Numbered from the stretch's first letter, positions 1-8,302 are shown. The stretch is 50,969 nucleotides of DNA from Methanocorpusculum parvum (GCA_015063085.1 SUTD01000008.1:1-50969), one strand, 5' to 3'. Notes: generated by a model not told the origin, from the letters alone. Numbers and translations: made by a program.

Positions 1-2
1 CG

Positions 3-377
3 TCATCCACCTACCACAGCTTCTTAATGGGACTTCAGGGCGGCAAAATGTCCTCATCTGTCCCGGACAGCTTAGTCTGGTTCGATGACGCAGAAAAGGA
101 TGTCAAAAAGAAAATCATGAGCGCTGTAACCGGCGGCCGCCAGACCTTAGAAGAACAGAAAAAGCTCGGCGGAGAGCCGGAGAAATGTTCAATCTTCCAG
201 CTCAATAAATTCCATATGATGGAGGATGACAAAGAACTCAAGACCATGTGCGAAGCATGTAAAGCAGGAGAACTGATGTGCGGAACCTGTAAGAAGGAAA
301 CCTTAGAGCGCGTCCGTGCCTTCCTTGCCGAGTTCAAAGAAAAGCGTGACGAAACAGCCCATATGATTGAGTGGTAA
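3..377 (+). CDS. trpS: Tryptophan--tRNA ligase, C-terminal part (5' end outside window)
   Basis: Charges tRNA-Trp with tryptophan in the cytoplasm. The reading frame is open from the window edge, so only about the last 124 residues are present. Directly visible are the class I signature KMSSS, preceded by QGG, and a Cys-rich stretch (CEAC, CGTC) near the C terminus, typical of archaeal/eukaryotic-type TrpRS, ending in MIEW. An internal ATG at 27 lies within the conserved catalytic core and is not the true start. The stop is 3 nt before pheS, so the gene leads a tRNA-synthetase operon with pheS and pheT. The family call is secure; the full length cannot be judged. Confidence 0.93.
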   Translation, partial: SSTYHSFLMGLQGGKMSSSVPDSLVWFDDAEKDVKKKIMSAVTGGRQTLEEQKKLGGEPEKCSIFQLNKFHMMEDDKELKTMCEACKAGELMCGTCKKETLERVRAFLAEFKEKRDETAHMIEW

Positions 378-380
378 ACA

Positions 381-1811
381 ATGGATTTAACAGTAAACGA
401 AAAACGTGTTCTCGCCAGCCTTGCAGGAAAAACCTCCTGCACTGACGCAGAACTTGCAGCACTTCTGGAATCTCCGGCAGAATCTGCCGTCCAGTGGTCT
501 CACTTATGCGCAGACCGCGGCCTTGCAGTTGTTGAAAAGCAGGTCGAAAAGACCGCAAAACTCACCGAAGAGGGAGAAAAATATGCCGCAGAAGGCCTTC
601 CGGAACGCCAGGTCTTATCCGTCATTGACGGCACTATCCCGATGAAGGAGTTAACCGCTCACCCGCTGTCGCGTATCGCAATCGGATGGCTTCGCAAGAA
701 GAACTGGATTGTCATGGACAAAGGCATGGTCTCCGTCAACCACGAAGCAGCAGATGTCATCGGAGACGACGAGAAGGCACTCAAAGAGCTTGACGTGAAT
801 GCAGCAGGTACCGCAGACTTAGTAAAACGCGGCCTTGCCGTCATCGAAGAGACGGTCTCCTGGAACATCAGAATCACTCCGGAAGGAAAAGCCTTAGCTG
901 ACGCAGGCCTTGACCTCCGCGAAGAGGTCGGAACCCTCTCCCGCGACCAGATTTTATCCGGCGAGTGGAAGAACTTACCGCTTCGCAGATACAGCGTTGA
1001 CAAACTCCCGAAGAGAATCTACGGCGGACGCGTTCACCCGAACCAGCAGATTTTAGACGAAATCCGCGACCTCCTCTTCGAAATGGGCTTTACCGAGTTC
1101 CACGGCTCCATCATCCAGAACGCCTTCTGGAACTTTGACGCACTCTACCAGCCGCAGGACCACCCGGCACGCGAAATGCAGGACACCTTCCACTTAGCCG
1201 AAGAACTCCCGCTCCCGGAAGGCTGGGAACAGGTTCGCGAGATTCACATGAACGGAGGCGCAACCGGCTCTACCGGATGGGGTGGAGACTGGAACCCGGA
1301 GATTTCGAAGAAATGCGTTCTTCGAACCCACTCCACCTCCTTATCCATCCAGCACCTCGCAAAGAACCCGAACCCGCCTCTGAAAGCATTCTCCATCTCC
1401 CGCGTTTACCGAAGAGAGACCATCGACCCGACACATCTTCCGGAGTTCGAACAGCTCGAAGGAATCGTCATGGACGAGGGCCTGACCTTCGGACACCTCC
1501 TTGGATTCTTCAAAGAGTTCTTTGGAAGAATGGGATTCGAAGAGGTTCGCTTCCGCCCCGGATACTTCCCGTACACCGAGCCGTCTGTCGAGCCGGAAGT
1601 CTGGGTTGACGGCCTTGGCTGGGTTGAACTTGGAGGAGCCGGTATCTTTAGAAAAGAAGTTACCGAGCCGTGGGGAATCAAGTGCCCGGTTCTTGCCTGG
1701 GGACTTGGCGTTTCCCGCGTGTCCATGCTTAGAATGGGCTTAAAAGACCTGCGCCAGCTTTACAAGAGCGATATCGACTGGATTAGAAACAGCCCGGCAC
1801 GGAGGGTGTAA
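381..1811 (+). CDS. pheS: Phenylalanine--tRNA ligase alpha subunit
   Basis: Catalytic alpha subunit of the alpha2-beta2 class II PheRS, 476 aa, a normal archaeal length. The first ~170 residues look like the winged-helix tRNA-binding repeats of archaeal/eukaryotic PheS. The catalytic core follows from about residue 215, with the FEQLEGIVMD stretch and the motif-3 sequence GLGVSRVSML near the C terminus (about 445-454). The gene starts 3 nt after trpS and ends 2 nt before pheT, so alpha and beta are very likely translated from one mRNA. Nothing is missing or truncated. Confidence 0.96.
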   Translation: MDLTVNEKRVLASLAGKTSCTDAELAALLESPAESAVQWSHLCADRGLAVVEKQVEKTAKLTEEGEKYAAEGLPERQVLSVIDGTIPMKELTAHPLSRIAIGWLRKKNWIVMDKGMVSVNHEAADVIGDDEKALKELDVNAAGTADLVKRGLAVIEETVSWNIRITPEGKALADAGLDLREEVGTLSRDQILSGEWKNLPLRRYSVDKLPKRIYGGRVHPNQQILDEIRDLLFEMGFTEFHGSIIQNAFWNFDALYQPQDHPAREMQDTFHLAEELPLPEGWEQVREIHMNGGATGSTGWGGDWNPEISKKCVLRTHSTSLSIQHLAKNPNPPLKAFSISRVYRRETIDPTHLPEFEQLEGIVMDEGLTFGHLLGFFKEFFGRMGFEEVRFRPGYFPYTEPSVEPEVWVDGLGWVELGGAGIFRKEVTEPWGIKCPVLAWGLGVSRVSMLRMGLKDLRQLYKSDIDWIRNSPARRV

Positions 1812-1813
1812 TT

Positions 1814-3439
1814 ATGCCGATTGTAAAACTCAACAATGAATACTTAACCAGACTCACCAGAGTTGACATCCAGACCATCCGCGACAACCTGCCGATGATG
1901 GGCTCCGAAGTCGAGCGCGAGGAAGAGGAACAGACCGACGTCCAGTACTTCCCAAACCGCCCTGACTTATACAGTGCTGAAGGAACTGCCCGCGCACTTC
2001 GCGGATACTTAGGCGTTGAGACCGGTCTTCCGCAGTACTCGGTCAAACCGTCCGGAATCACCTTCACCGTTGACGAAAATCTGAAAAACATCCGCCCGTA
2101 CTTAGGTTCTGCTGTTATCCGCAACATCCACATGGACAATGCAATGATTGAGTCCATCATGGGACTGCAGGAGTCTCTCCACTGGGCAGTGGGCCGCGGC
2201 AGAAAGAAGGTGGCTATCGGAATCCACGACCTCGACAAAATCGAAGGCCCGTTCTCCTACAAGGTAGCAGAGAAGTCCTTAGAGTTCGTCCCGCTCGACT
2301 ATGATGTTCCCATGTCTATGGAGCAGATTTTAGATGAGCACCCGAAGGGAAAAGCATACGCAAAGATTGTCCGCGACTTCCCGCTCTATCCGTTAATCGC
2401 TGATGCGAAAGGAAACGTCTGCTCCTTCCCGCCAATCATCAACGGAGAGCTTACCCGCGTTACCGAAGAGACGCACAACATCTTACTCGATGTTACCGGA
2501 ATCGAGCCGAGAGCAGTCATGGTTGCGGTAAATATTCTCTGTGCCGCATTCGTTGAGATGGGCGCAGATGTCGAGACCGTTGAAGTGGACGGCGTTGTTA
2601 TGCCGACCATGGCTCCGGCAGAGCGTGTTGTATCCGTTGATGCATGCCGCAAACTTACCGGCATCTTTGAGCTGACTGCTCCAATGATGGCAGAGCTTTT
2701 GGAGAAGATGCGTTTCGGCTGCGAAGTAATCGACGAGGATGCAGTCCGCGTGTTTGTTCCGTGTTACCGTTCCGACATTATGCACGACTGCGATATCTAT
2801 GAGGATGTTGCAATCGCATACGGATACGATAAAATCCCGGCAACCCTTCCGCCAAGCTTTACTGTGGGCAAACCGCACCCGGTTCAGAAGCTGTACTCGA
2901 CGGTCAGAAACGTGATGGTGGGCTTACAGTTCATCGAAAACACCCCGTTCACCTTAACGAGCGAGACGGTATCCTATGCAATGATGAACCGCGAGGAGAA
3001 CAAGAAGGCACTCCACGTTCTCCACCCAATCAGCGAGGACCAGACGATTATCAGAACCGACATCCTCCCGATGCTGATGGAGTCCTTATCCATCAACCGT
3101 TCCCGCGAACTCCCGCAGAAGATTTTCGCCTGCGGAGATGTTGTCGAGGACATGGAGACCTACCCGAAGATGGCAGCGGCCTCCATCCACGCAGGCGCTG
3201 ACTTCTCGGAGATTTACGCAGTCGTCGACAGCTTCTGTCAGATGATGTCCATCCCGTACGAGGTAAAAGAGGGCGACGACCCGGCATTTATCCCGGGAAG
3301 ATGCGGAGCAGTCTTCTGTGAAGGCAAAGAGATTGGTGTCTTTGGAGAGATTAGTCCGGTTGTACTCAATGCCTTCGGTTTAGAACAGCCGACCTGCGCA
3401 TTCGAGCTTGATCTCCGCGGATTCGTGGAGACTGAATAA
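1814..3439 (+). CDS. pheT: Phenylalanine--tRNA ligase beta subunit
   Basis: Beta subunit of PheRS, 541 aa, the short archaeal/eukaryotic form that lacks the long bacterial anticodon-binding tail. The N-terminal region has the YFPNRPDLYS motif. A B3/4 editing-type region lies in the middle, followed by a B5-like domain and the conserved YGYDKIPATLP string (about residues 337-347). A catalytic-like core with PFTLTSETVSYAMMN follows. It sits directly downstream of pheS and is followed by a run of nine T residues that probably ends the trpS-pheS-pheT transcript. Confidence 0.96.
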   Translation: MPIVKLNNEYLTRLTRVDIQTIRDNLPMMGSEVEREEEEQTDVQYFPNRPDLYSAEGTARALRGYLGVETGLPQYSVKPSGITFTVDENLKNIRPYLGSAVIRNIHMDNAMIESIMGLQESLHWAVGRGRKKVAIGIHDLDKIEGPFSYKVAEKSLEFVPLDYDVPMSMEQILDEHPKGKAYAKIVRDFPLYPLIADAKGNVCSFPPIINGELTRVTEETHNILLDVTGIEPRAVMVAVNILCAAFVEMGADVETVEVDGVVMPTMAPAERVVSVDACRKLTGIFELTAPMMAELLEKMRFGCEVIDEDAVRVFVPCYRSDIMHDCDIYEDVAIAYGYDKIPATLPPSFTVGKPHPVQKLYSTVRNVMVGLQFIENTPFTLTSETVSYAMMNREENKKALHVLHPISEDQTIIRTDILPMLMESLSINRSRELPQKIFACGDVVEDMETYPKMAAASIHAGADFSEIYAVVDSFCQMMSIPYEVKEGDDPAFIPGRCGAVFCEGKEIGVFGEISPVVLNAFGLEQPTCAFELDLRGFVETE

Positions 3440-3456
3440 ATCTCTTTTTTTTTTGG
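3440..3456 (+). terminator. Poly-T terminator after pheT
   Basis: Immediately after the pheT stop codon the plus strand reads TCTC followed by nine T. Oligo-T runs terminate many archaeal transcripts without needing a hairpin. A small perfect stem (TCCAGT / ACTGGA, 3485-3507) lies just downstream. Confidence 0.55.
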
Positions 3457-3528
3457 AATTAGTTTAACCGCGAATCAGCGCGAATCCAGTGAATAAACAT
3501 AACTGGATGGCGTGTGTGCTCGGAAAAG

Positions 3529-3731
3529 AACGCAGACCACGCAGACAGCGACCAGTCGCTTTCGCTCCCGTTGGTCGCGAACTGCTGCCGCAGCCGCTTT
3601 GTGGTCGCCAAATCATATTTGCAAATCCCAAACCAAAGCAACGCCAAAGCGGCTGCGGGAGCAGCTCGCGAGCTTGCGAGCGAGAGCGACGCGTTGCTGC
3701 AGCCGTAGGCTGCGTCTGCGCGGTCTGCGTT
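3529..3731. repeat. Large imperfect palindrome (cruciform-like element) in the pheT-exporter gap
   Basis: Two nested pairs of arms are visible. The outer arm 3529-3546 matches the reverse complement of 3714-3731 at 17 of 18 bases. The inner arm 3583-3600 matches that of 3646-3663 at 17 of 18. Within each arm are local stems, such as GCGAC/GTCGC and GCTCGC/GCGAGC. The whole block is GC-rich against AT-rich flanks and carries no plausible gene; the overlapping short Arg- and Cys-rich frames on both strands are by-products of the palindrome. It could be a repeat element of the genome, a structured RNA, or the scar of a mobile element. Confidence 0.7.
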
Positions 3732-3804
3732 ATTTTTCCAGAGGCAGCCGGTGAGGACGCAAACCCTATTTATCCCTCCACGTCTTATCTATAGAACAGA
3801 ACTC

Positions 3805-4704
3805 ATGAAGAACACCTCCGGCATTTACGCAGCGCTTTTCCTCGGCGTACTTGCTATCTCGACGTCTGCGATTTTTGTAAAGTTTGCAGACGCTCCGTCT
3901 TCAGCGATTGCCTTTTATCGGCTGGGAATCACTGCCCTTGTTCTTCTGCCGTTTCTTCTCTTCAGCAGAAAGCGCCTGAGAGAAGCAGCATCACTCTCCG
4001 GAAAGCAGCTTCTCCTAATCGCTGCGTCCGGCATTCTCTTAGGCGTGCATTATGTGATGTGGTTCGAATCGCTTCGCTACACATCTATTGCCAGTTCGAT
4101 TGTTCTGGTCTGCCTTCAGCCGCTGTTTTCTCTGGTCTTTGCGCTTCTGCTTTTCCGCGAAGTGCCGAGGAAAAGTGCGGTTGTCGGATGCCTTGTCTCA
4201 ATATCCGGCTGTGTAATTATTGGCATGACGGACTTTCGGATTGGCGGCATGGCTCTCTTCGGCGACATCTTAGCCTTCCTTGCTGCAGGGGTTGTCGCTT
4301 TGTATTTTATCGCAGGGCAGGCAGTCCGCAAAACCACCGGGCCGGTTACTTATACAGTGTTCAGTTATGGAATCGGAACTGCGTTTCTCCTTGTCTACGC
4401 CCTGCTTCGCGGAGATGCCCTGTCAGGCTTTTCTCCTTCAACCTGGGCGGCACTGCTCGGTCTCGCTTTGGTGGCAACGGTCGGCGGGCAGTTCCTGTTC
4501 AATATCCTCTTAAAGCGGGTTTCCGCGACGGCTGTGACGATGAGTATTTTAGGAGAGCCGGTAGGTACCTGTATCTTAGCGTACTGTATTTTCGGAGATG
4601 TTGTCTCGCTTCAGCAGTTTTTGGGAATCTGTGTGATTCTTACCGGACTTGCCATATACTTCCTGTGGCCTGCACTGAGGGAGCATTTTGAGAGGAGGCA
4701 GTAG
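3805..4704 (+). CDS. DMT-superfamily (EamA) transporter
   Basis: A 299-aa integral membrane protein of the drug/metabolite transporter superfamily, expected to export small metabolites or amino acids; the substrate is not known. About ten hydrophobic helices form two EamA repeats. The first contains AFYRLGITALVLLPF, a typical EamA signature, and the second includes LGEPVGTCILAYCIFGD. The ATG at 3805 is chosen rather than the upstream in-frame ATG at 3751, because the extra 18 residues are polar and family members begin just before the first helix. A TATA-like CTATTTATC at 3766-3774 also suits a start at 3805. The gene stands alone between the palindrome and a long gene-free stretch. Confidence 0.9.
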   Translation: MKNTSGIYAALFLGVLAISTSAIFVKFADAPSSAIAFYRLGITALVLLPFLLFSRKRLREAASLSGKQLLLIAASGILLGVHYVMWFESLRYTSIASSIVLVCLQPLFSLVFALLLFREVPRKSAVVGCLVSISGCVIIGMTDFRIGGMALFGDILAFLAAGVVALYFIAGQAVRKTTGPVTYTVFSYGIGTAFLLVYALLRGDALSGFSPSTWAALLGLALVATVGGQFLFNILLKRVSATAVTMSILGEPVGTCILAYCIFGDVVSLQQFLGICVILTGLAIYFLWPALREHFERRQ

Positions 4705-5368
4705 GATAAAATCTTGTCTGCTGTCTTTATTTTTTGATTGCAGGGTTTTTGGGGTGCGCATGTGATTTAGGCTTTGTTTTGAGGTTTTTTTGTTTTGGAT
4801 GTTTTTCGCGAATGCTGTTTTTGGTGGTTTCGCCTGTGAATAGAGTTAATAAGAATAAAAAAAGTGTCCCCGGAAGCATTTGTGTGTATATGTGCGGCAC
4901 ACAAATTCTCAGTAAGTATTATATTGTTGTAAATCCATAAAATAACAACAAGAAAACGTTGTTTTAGAATAGTTTATCATTCTCTGGAAAGATAAACTGT
5001 TTTCCAAAAAGCTTTTTGTTAATTGATTTCATTTTACTTTTGGGTTTGTGTGTATGTGTGCATAAACTCCCTGAGGGTTATCTTCTCAAATGTTATTAAA
5101 TATTCGGGGGTGTGAATATTGGGATTTTCTGTGTGGTTTTTGAGGAGGCGGGGAGCAGTTTCGAGTGTGACTATGAGAATTCCCTGCGTGATTTCGCCAG
5201 TTATCATATCATCCCGCAAAACACACTCAAAAGAAATTCCTCCAAAACCGCGCCTGAATATCGCACGCAAATCTGTTAAAAAAAGTCTAATAGGAATACA
5301 TTCGTCACGATGTTATATATACTTTTCCCGAATTCTGCTTTTCGAAGAGTTTCACAACGTAAATACAA
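4705..5368. other. Gene-poor, AT-rich intergenic stretch with three perfect stem-loops
   Basis: I see no convincing gene here. Three perfect hairpins are present. One is 4878-4906 (ATTTGTGTG / CACACAAAT), another 4944-4963 (AACAAC / GTTGTT), and the third 4971-4998 (AGTTTATC / GATAAACT). A minus-strand frame of 78 codons (5034-5270) begins with TTG and has plausible composition, but I recognise no family. A strong TATA-like TTATATATAC occurs near 5314. The stretch may be a decayed gene region or carry small RNAs. Confidence 0.5.
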
Positions 5369-5376
5369 TTATATAC
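5369..5376 (+). promoter_or_regulatory. TATA box (box A) for the structured leader / DUF4013 gene
   Basis: TTATATAC lies about 26 nt upstream of the point (about 5398-5402) where the block of stem-loops starts at 5408. That is the usual archaeal box A to start-site spacing. It is assigned by spacing and sequence only. Confidence 0.5.
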
Positions 5377-5399
5377 TATGAAATACACTGTTACTTGTA

Positions 5400-5590
5400 T
5401 GAAGAATACACTGTTATCCGCACGGGATATCAGATGCGGATAAAGCAGTGTCCCTCTGTTGGAATTCCAATGGGAGGGGGGACTTCTTCTAGTGAAGAGT
5501 CCTTACGTTACCTGGGACAACTTCACGCATTGGAATATCTCGGTGAATTCCTGAATGAAGCAACTCGCGGCCGAAACGGCAGCTTCCAAA
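5400..5590 (+). ncRNA. Structured leader RNA candidate upstream of the DUF4013 gene
   Basis: Consecutive stem-loops can be drawn by eye. P1 5408-5451 pairs ACACTGTTATCCGCA with TGCGGATAA-AG-CAGTGT, 15 pairs with a two-base bulge. P2 5452-5478 pairs CCCTC/GAGGG around the palindrome TTGGAATTCCAA. P3 5480-5502 pairs GGACT(T)CTTC with GAAGAGTCC. P4 5532-5551 pairs GGAAT/ATTCC. P5 5557-5586 pairs GAAGC/GCTTC enclosing GCCG-AAA-CGGC. The block lies between a TATA box and the ribosome-binding site of the DUF4013 gene. It could be a riboswitch-like leader or an independent small RNA. I match it to no known family. Confidence 0.5.
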
Positions 5591-5631
5591 AGTATTCACT
5601 GCAAAAATAAAACGCATGAGGTGAACAAAAA

Positions 5632-6201
5632 ATGGCATTACCAATCGCAGACAATGTAAAGCAGTCATTTGGATACGCAAAGGACACGCTTGTCGGAAAG
5701 TGGGTTGACTGGCTCCTCTTAATCGTCTTCACGATTATCCCGGTAGTCAACTTCATCGGAGTCGGCAGATATCTGAAGATCCTGCGCGGACAGGATCCAG
5801 GAATGGATGATATCGGAAAATGCTTCATGGACGGTCTGATGGTCTTCATCATCGCCTTCGTCTACATGATTATTCCGGCCATCATCCTCATCATCCCAAT
5901 CATCGGATGGATTATCGGATTCATCCTCATGATCGCAGTAGCCCTCCTGCTTATCCCGGCAATCTACGGATTCGCCAACAACGGCAGCTTAGGAGGAGCA
6001 TTCGCATTCAAGAACCACCTTGAAACCATCAAGAGAATCGGCTGGGGAGAATACATCATCGCAGTAGTCGTCTTCATGCTCATTCTCATCGTGCTCTCGA
6101 TCGTAAACATCATCCCGGTACTCGGAACGATTCTGTGGATCATCGCTTTACCGTTCGCACTGATCATGACTTTCAAGTTCATCGCAAACGTACTCGCATA
6201 A
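5632..6201 (+). CDS. DUF4013-family integral membrane protein
   Basis: A 189-aa, very hydrophobic protein with about five to six predicted membrane segments (residues 26-45, 70-120 and 140-188), rich in Ile. The N-terminal pattern (DNVKQSFGYAKD, VGRYLKILRGQ) matches my recollection of DUF4013 proteins, which are common in methanogens and haloarchaea and have no assigned function. The start is supported by GAGGTG at 5618-5623, eight bases before the ATG. It is followed after 20 nt by a lipoprotein gene and then a zinc-ribbon gene on the same strand, so the three may form an envelope-related operon. The long structured leader suggests post-transcriptional control, which is inference. Confidence 0.8.
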   Translation: MALPIADNVKQSFGYAKDTLVGKWVDWLLLIVFTIIPVVNFIGVGRYLKILRGQDPGMDDIGKCFMDGLMVFIIAFVYMIIPAIILIIPIIGWIIGFILMIAVALLLIPAIYGFANNGSLGGAFAFKNHLETIKRIGWGEYIIAVVVFMLILIVLSIVNIIPVLGTILWIIALPFALIMTFKFIANVLA

Positions 6202-6221
6202 CCGTATAAGAAAAGCAAAAA

Positions 6222-6617
6222 ATGAATCGGAAAATCATTGTCACGGGTATCATCTGTGTTATCCTGACGGTCTTTTCCGCAGGATGCATCGGCCTCCCGT
6301 TTGGAGGTTCAGATGATGAGGGAGGACTCTCCTCTCTCGCTGCTCTTGCCGCTCTCTCCGGAGAAGAAATAAGCGAAGAAGATTTAGCCGTCCTCGCTGC
6401 CTTAATGGGCGGAGGCACTGGCGGATTTGACATGTCAGCCTTAATGGCCATGTCCGGTGAAGAAATGAGCGAAGAGGACATGGCTGCATTCTCTGCCTTA
6501 ATGGGCGGAGGAGGCATGGGCGGATTTGACATGTCAGCCTTAATGGCCATGTCCGGTGAAGGCATGAGCGAAGAAGAGCTTGCAGAATTCGAACAACTGA
6601 TGGCGGCATACTCCTGA
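6222..6617 (+). CDS. Small repeat-containing lipoprotein
   Basis: A 131-aa protein with a hydrophobic signal (residues 4-22) ending in the lipobox FSAGC, so it is probably anchored by a lipid-modified Cys outside the membrane. The rest is acidic and made of tandem repeats of roughly 33 residues containing GGFDMSALMAMSGEEMSEED. Two copies are nearly identical at DNA level (about 6399-6498 and 6499-6600) and a more diverged third precedes them. The high Met and Gly content is unusual. I do not recognise a family. It lies between the DUF4013 and zinc-ribbon genes with short spacers. Confidence 0.75.
   Translation: MNRKIIVTGIICVILTVFSAGCIGLPFGGSDDEGGLSSLAALAALSGEEISEEDLAVLAALMGGGTGGFDMSALMAMSGEEMSEEDMAAFSALMGGGGMGGFDMSALMAMSGEGMSEEELAEFEQLMAAYS
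6399..6600 (+). repeat. Intragenic tandem repeat, about 100 bp per unit
   Basis: Two adjacent units begin with GCCTTAATGGGCGGAGG and share a long identical core (GGCGGATTTGACATGTCAGC and on through AGCGAAGA), differing mainly by a few codons at the junctions. The near identity at synonymous sites indicates a recent duplication inside the lipoprotein gene. Confidence 0.8.
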
Positions 6618-6644
6618 CCGCCGCCAACTATGAGGTGATAGAAA

Positions 6645-7475
6645 ATGGGATTTCTCGACCGTGCAATCAGCCGCGGAGTAAGCAACGCAATCGGTGACGC
6701 CGTACAGCAGGCAATAGCACCCAAAGTAGAGCGTGTTGCAAACAAAGCTGCTGACGAGCTCGACAAAGCAGCCGCCGCTGCCGCAGAAGAGCGCGAAGCA
6801 CAGCAGAAACAGCGGGCATCCACCGGCATGTTTGCCAATCTCCAGAAGTCCGCAGAAAACTACGCAACCGAGATGTCAAAGAACATCAAAATCTGCCCGC
6901 AGTGCGGGGAGTCATCTCCAAAAGAGAAGGCATTTTGTCCCCACTGCGGAGCAAAGCTGCCGGACAAAACTGCCGCTGATGGCTATGTCTGTGCATCCTG
7001 CGGAGTGCAGAACACTGTAGGCACCAAGTTCTGTTCAGGATGCGGAGAAAAGCTTCCGGCAGCCATCGAAGAGGAGGAAAACGCAAAACGGGCTGACGAA
7101 CGCGTCCTTGGAGAAGACTGGGACACGTACCTTGCCCCGTATCCGAAATGGCAGAACGGAGGCTCTAAATTCGATATCGAAGAACAGGGAGACGACGGAG
7201 GATATCCGGCATACTCCTTTAGAGCATCCGGTGTCGGAAGAAATGATCTCCTCGACTACAAGGAACTCTTAAAGCAGAACGGCTTTACCCGCCCGCCGGG
7301 ATGGAGTTCGGATGAGGAGCTCTACAAAGTAATCGACGGAGTGAGCCGCAGTGTAAACTTCTCCGAGCCGTTCCCCGCAGAGCCCGGAGAACTTCACATC
7401 TGGTTCCATGTCCGTGAATTCAAGCCGCCGGAGCAAAAGAAGGCAGGAGGATTACTTGGAGGATTGTTCAAATAG
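6645..7475 (+). CDS. Double zinc-ribbon protein
   Basis: A 276-aa cytoplasmic protein. Residues 1-80 are Ala- and Lys-rich and helical (possible coiled coil). Two treble-clef zinc ribbons follow, with CxxC pairs at C84/C87 with C98/C101 and C116/C119 with C130/C133, the DZANK-type arrangement. The C-terminal part (about 155-258) is a mixed globular region without a family I can name, ending in a Gly-Leu tail. Start ATG at 6645 follows GAGGTG with good spacing. Third gene of the DUF4013-lipoprotein-zinc-ribbon group. The function is unknown; zinc ribbons here are more likely structural or protein-binding than catalytic. Confidence 0.8.
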   Translation: MGFLDRAISRGVSNAIGDAVQQAIAPKVERVANKAADELDKAAAAAAEEREAQQKQRASTGMFANLQKSAENYATEMSKNIKICPQCGESSPKEKAFCPHCGAKLPDKTAADGYVCASCGVQNTVGTKFCSGCGEKLPAAIEEEENAKRADERVLGEDWDTYLAPYPKWQNGGSKFDIEEQGDDGGYPAYSFRASGVGRNDLLDYKELLKQNGFTRPPGWSSDEELYKVIDGVSRSVNFSEPFPAEPGELHIWFHVREFKPPEQKKAGGLLGGLFK

Positions 7476-7546
7476 CGAGAATCGAAACTATTCCAGTAGA
7501 CATTCAATACCATTCCAATATCCGAGATATAATACCCACCACTCTT

Positions 7547-7568
7547 TTGGATGGAGAAACCCATCCAA
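7547..7568 (+). terminator. Hairpin after the zinc-ribbon gene
   Basis: A perfect 8-bp stem (TTGGATGG / CCATCCAA) with a six-base loop lies 70 nt after the zinc-ribbon gene, in the gap between two convergent genes. No T-run follows on the plus strand, so its role as a terminator is only likely. Confidence 0.4.
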
Positions 7569-7589
7569 CCCCTTCTAACACTATTTGAA

Positions 7590-7616
7590 AAAAAAGAGAA
7601 TATCCGTATTCGGATA
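7590..7616 (-). terminator. Terminator of the aIF2-beta gene
   Basis: Read on the minus strand, a TATCCG-AATA-CGGATA stem begins directly after the stop codon of the aIF2-beta gene and is followed by TTCTC and a run of eight T, a classical terminator arrangement. Confidence 0.6.
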
Positions 7617-7617
7617 C

Positions 7618-8235
7618 TTATAATATCTTCTGGGTAAATGCGACCTGACCGGAGATTCTGGTAATTCTAACCTTTACCTTCTGTCCGACCTTGACTCCGG
7701 AAACATAGAGGATGTATTTTCCAACGTGTGCAACACCGTCTCCCTTCTTACTGATGGAATCGATGTTTACCTCCATCTCCTTTCCTTCCTCAACAGCAGA
7801 GGCAGAAGAGGTATCAATCTTACCCTTTCTCTTTCTAATCGGACGCTTCGAACCGCATGCCTCACACAGAAGCATTAACACACGCTCATCCTTGACGAGG
7901 ATAGTATCCGGTCTGCCGCACTCGGTACAGATAACATAGTCTGCGACATAGCCCTTCAGAATTGCCTCAAACTGGGAAAGCTCAAACTTACCGTTAAAGA
8001 CTGCACGAACTCCGTCAGTCTTTCCTGCCGTACCCAGCTCACCTAAGATATACTTCATGAAGTGGTCGGGTTCACGGTTTAAGGTATCAACAATGTCTCC
8101 GAAGTTTTCCAGAACAGTGGTCTTACCCTCAAGATAGACACGGGTTTTCGGGACCTGGAAACGTTCACCGGTGTCAGTCGGCTCATCGATTCCTGCATAT
8201 GCCTTCTGCAGCATCTCTTCGTATGACTCAACCAT
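7618..8235 (-). CDS. eif2b: Translation initiation factor aIF2 beta subunit with C-terminal TRAM domain
   Basis: Beta subunit of the heterotrimeric initiation factor that brings Met-tRNAi to the archaeal ribosome; 205 aa. The core alpha-beta domain (residues about 30-100, with LENFGDIVDTLNREPDH) is followed by a C4 zinc ribbon (CTECG and CEACG). A TRAM RNA-binding domain (about 147-205, starting at KEMEVNIDSISKKGDGVAHV) closes the protein. The TRAM extension is seen in methanogen versions. It is a monocistronic minus-strand gene converging on the zinc-ribbon gene, with its own terminator. Confidence 0.95.
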   Translation of the reverse strand: MVESYEEMLQKAYAGIDEPTDTGERFQVPKTRVYLEGKTTVLENFGDIVDTLNREPDHFMKYILGELGTAGKTDGVRAVFNGKFELSQFEAILKGYVADYVICTECGRPDTILVKDERVLMLLCEACGSKRPIRKRKGKIDTSSASAVEEGKEMEVNIDSISKKGDGVAHVGKYILYVSGVKVGQKVKVRITRISGQVAFTQKIL

Positions 8236-8302
8236 AGTACAATACTTTTGGTTTTATGAACGTATATAGGAATTGTATCCGGCTTTGAAAAAAAGAAGCT
8301 GT

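Noticed and set aside
3489-3794. Several Arg/Cys/Ala-rich short frames on the plus strand
   Set aside because: They overlap each other inside the large palindrome and are by-products of its GC-rich arms.
5034-5270. A 78-codon minus-strand frame with TTG start
   Set aside because: Composition is plausible but there is no recognisable family or ribosome-binding site; left as part of the intergenic note.
5119-5610. A 163-codon plus-strand frame before the DUF4013 gene
   Set aside because: It runs through the TATA box and all stem-loops, has no ribosome-binding site and mixed composition; the RNA structure explains the region better.
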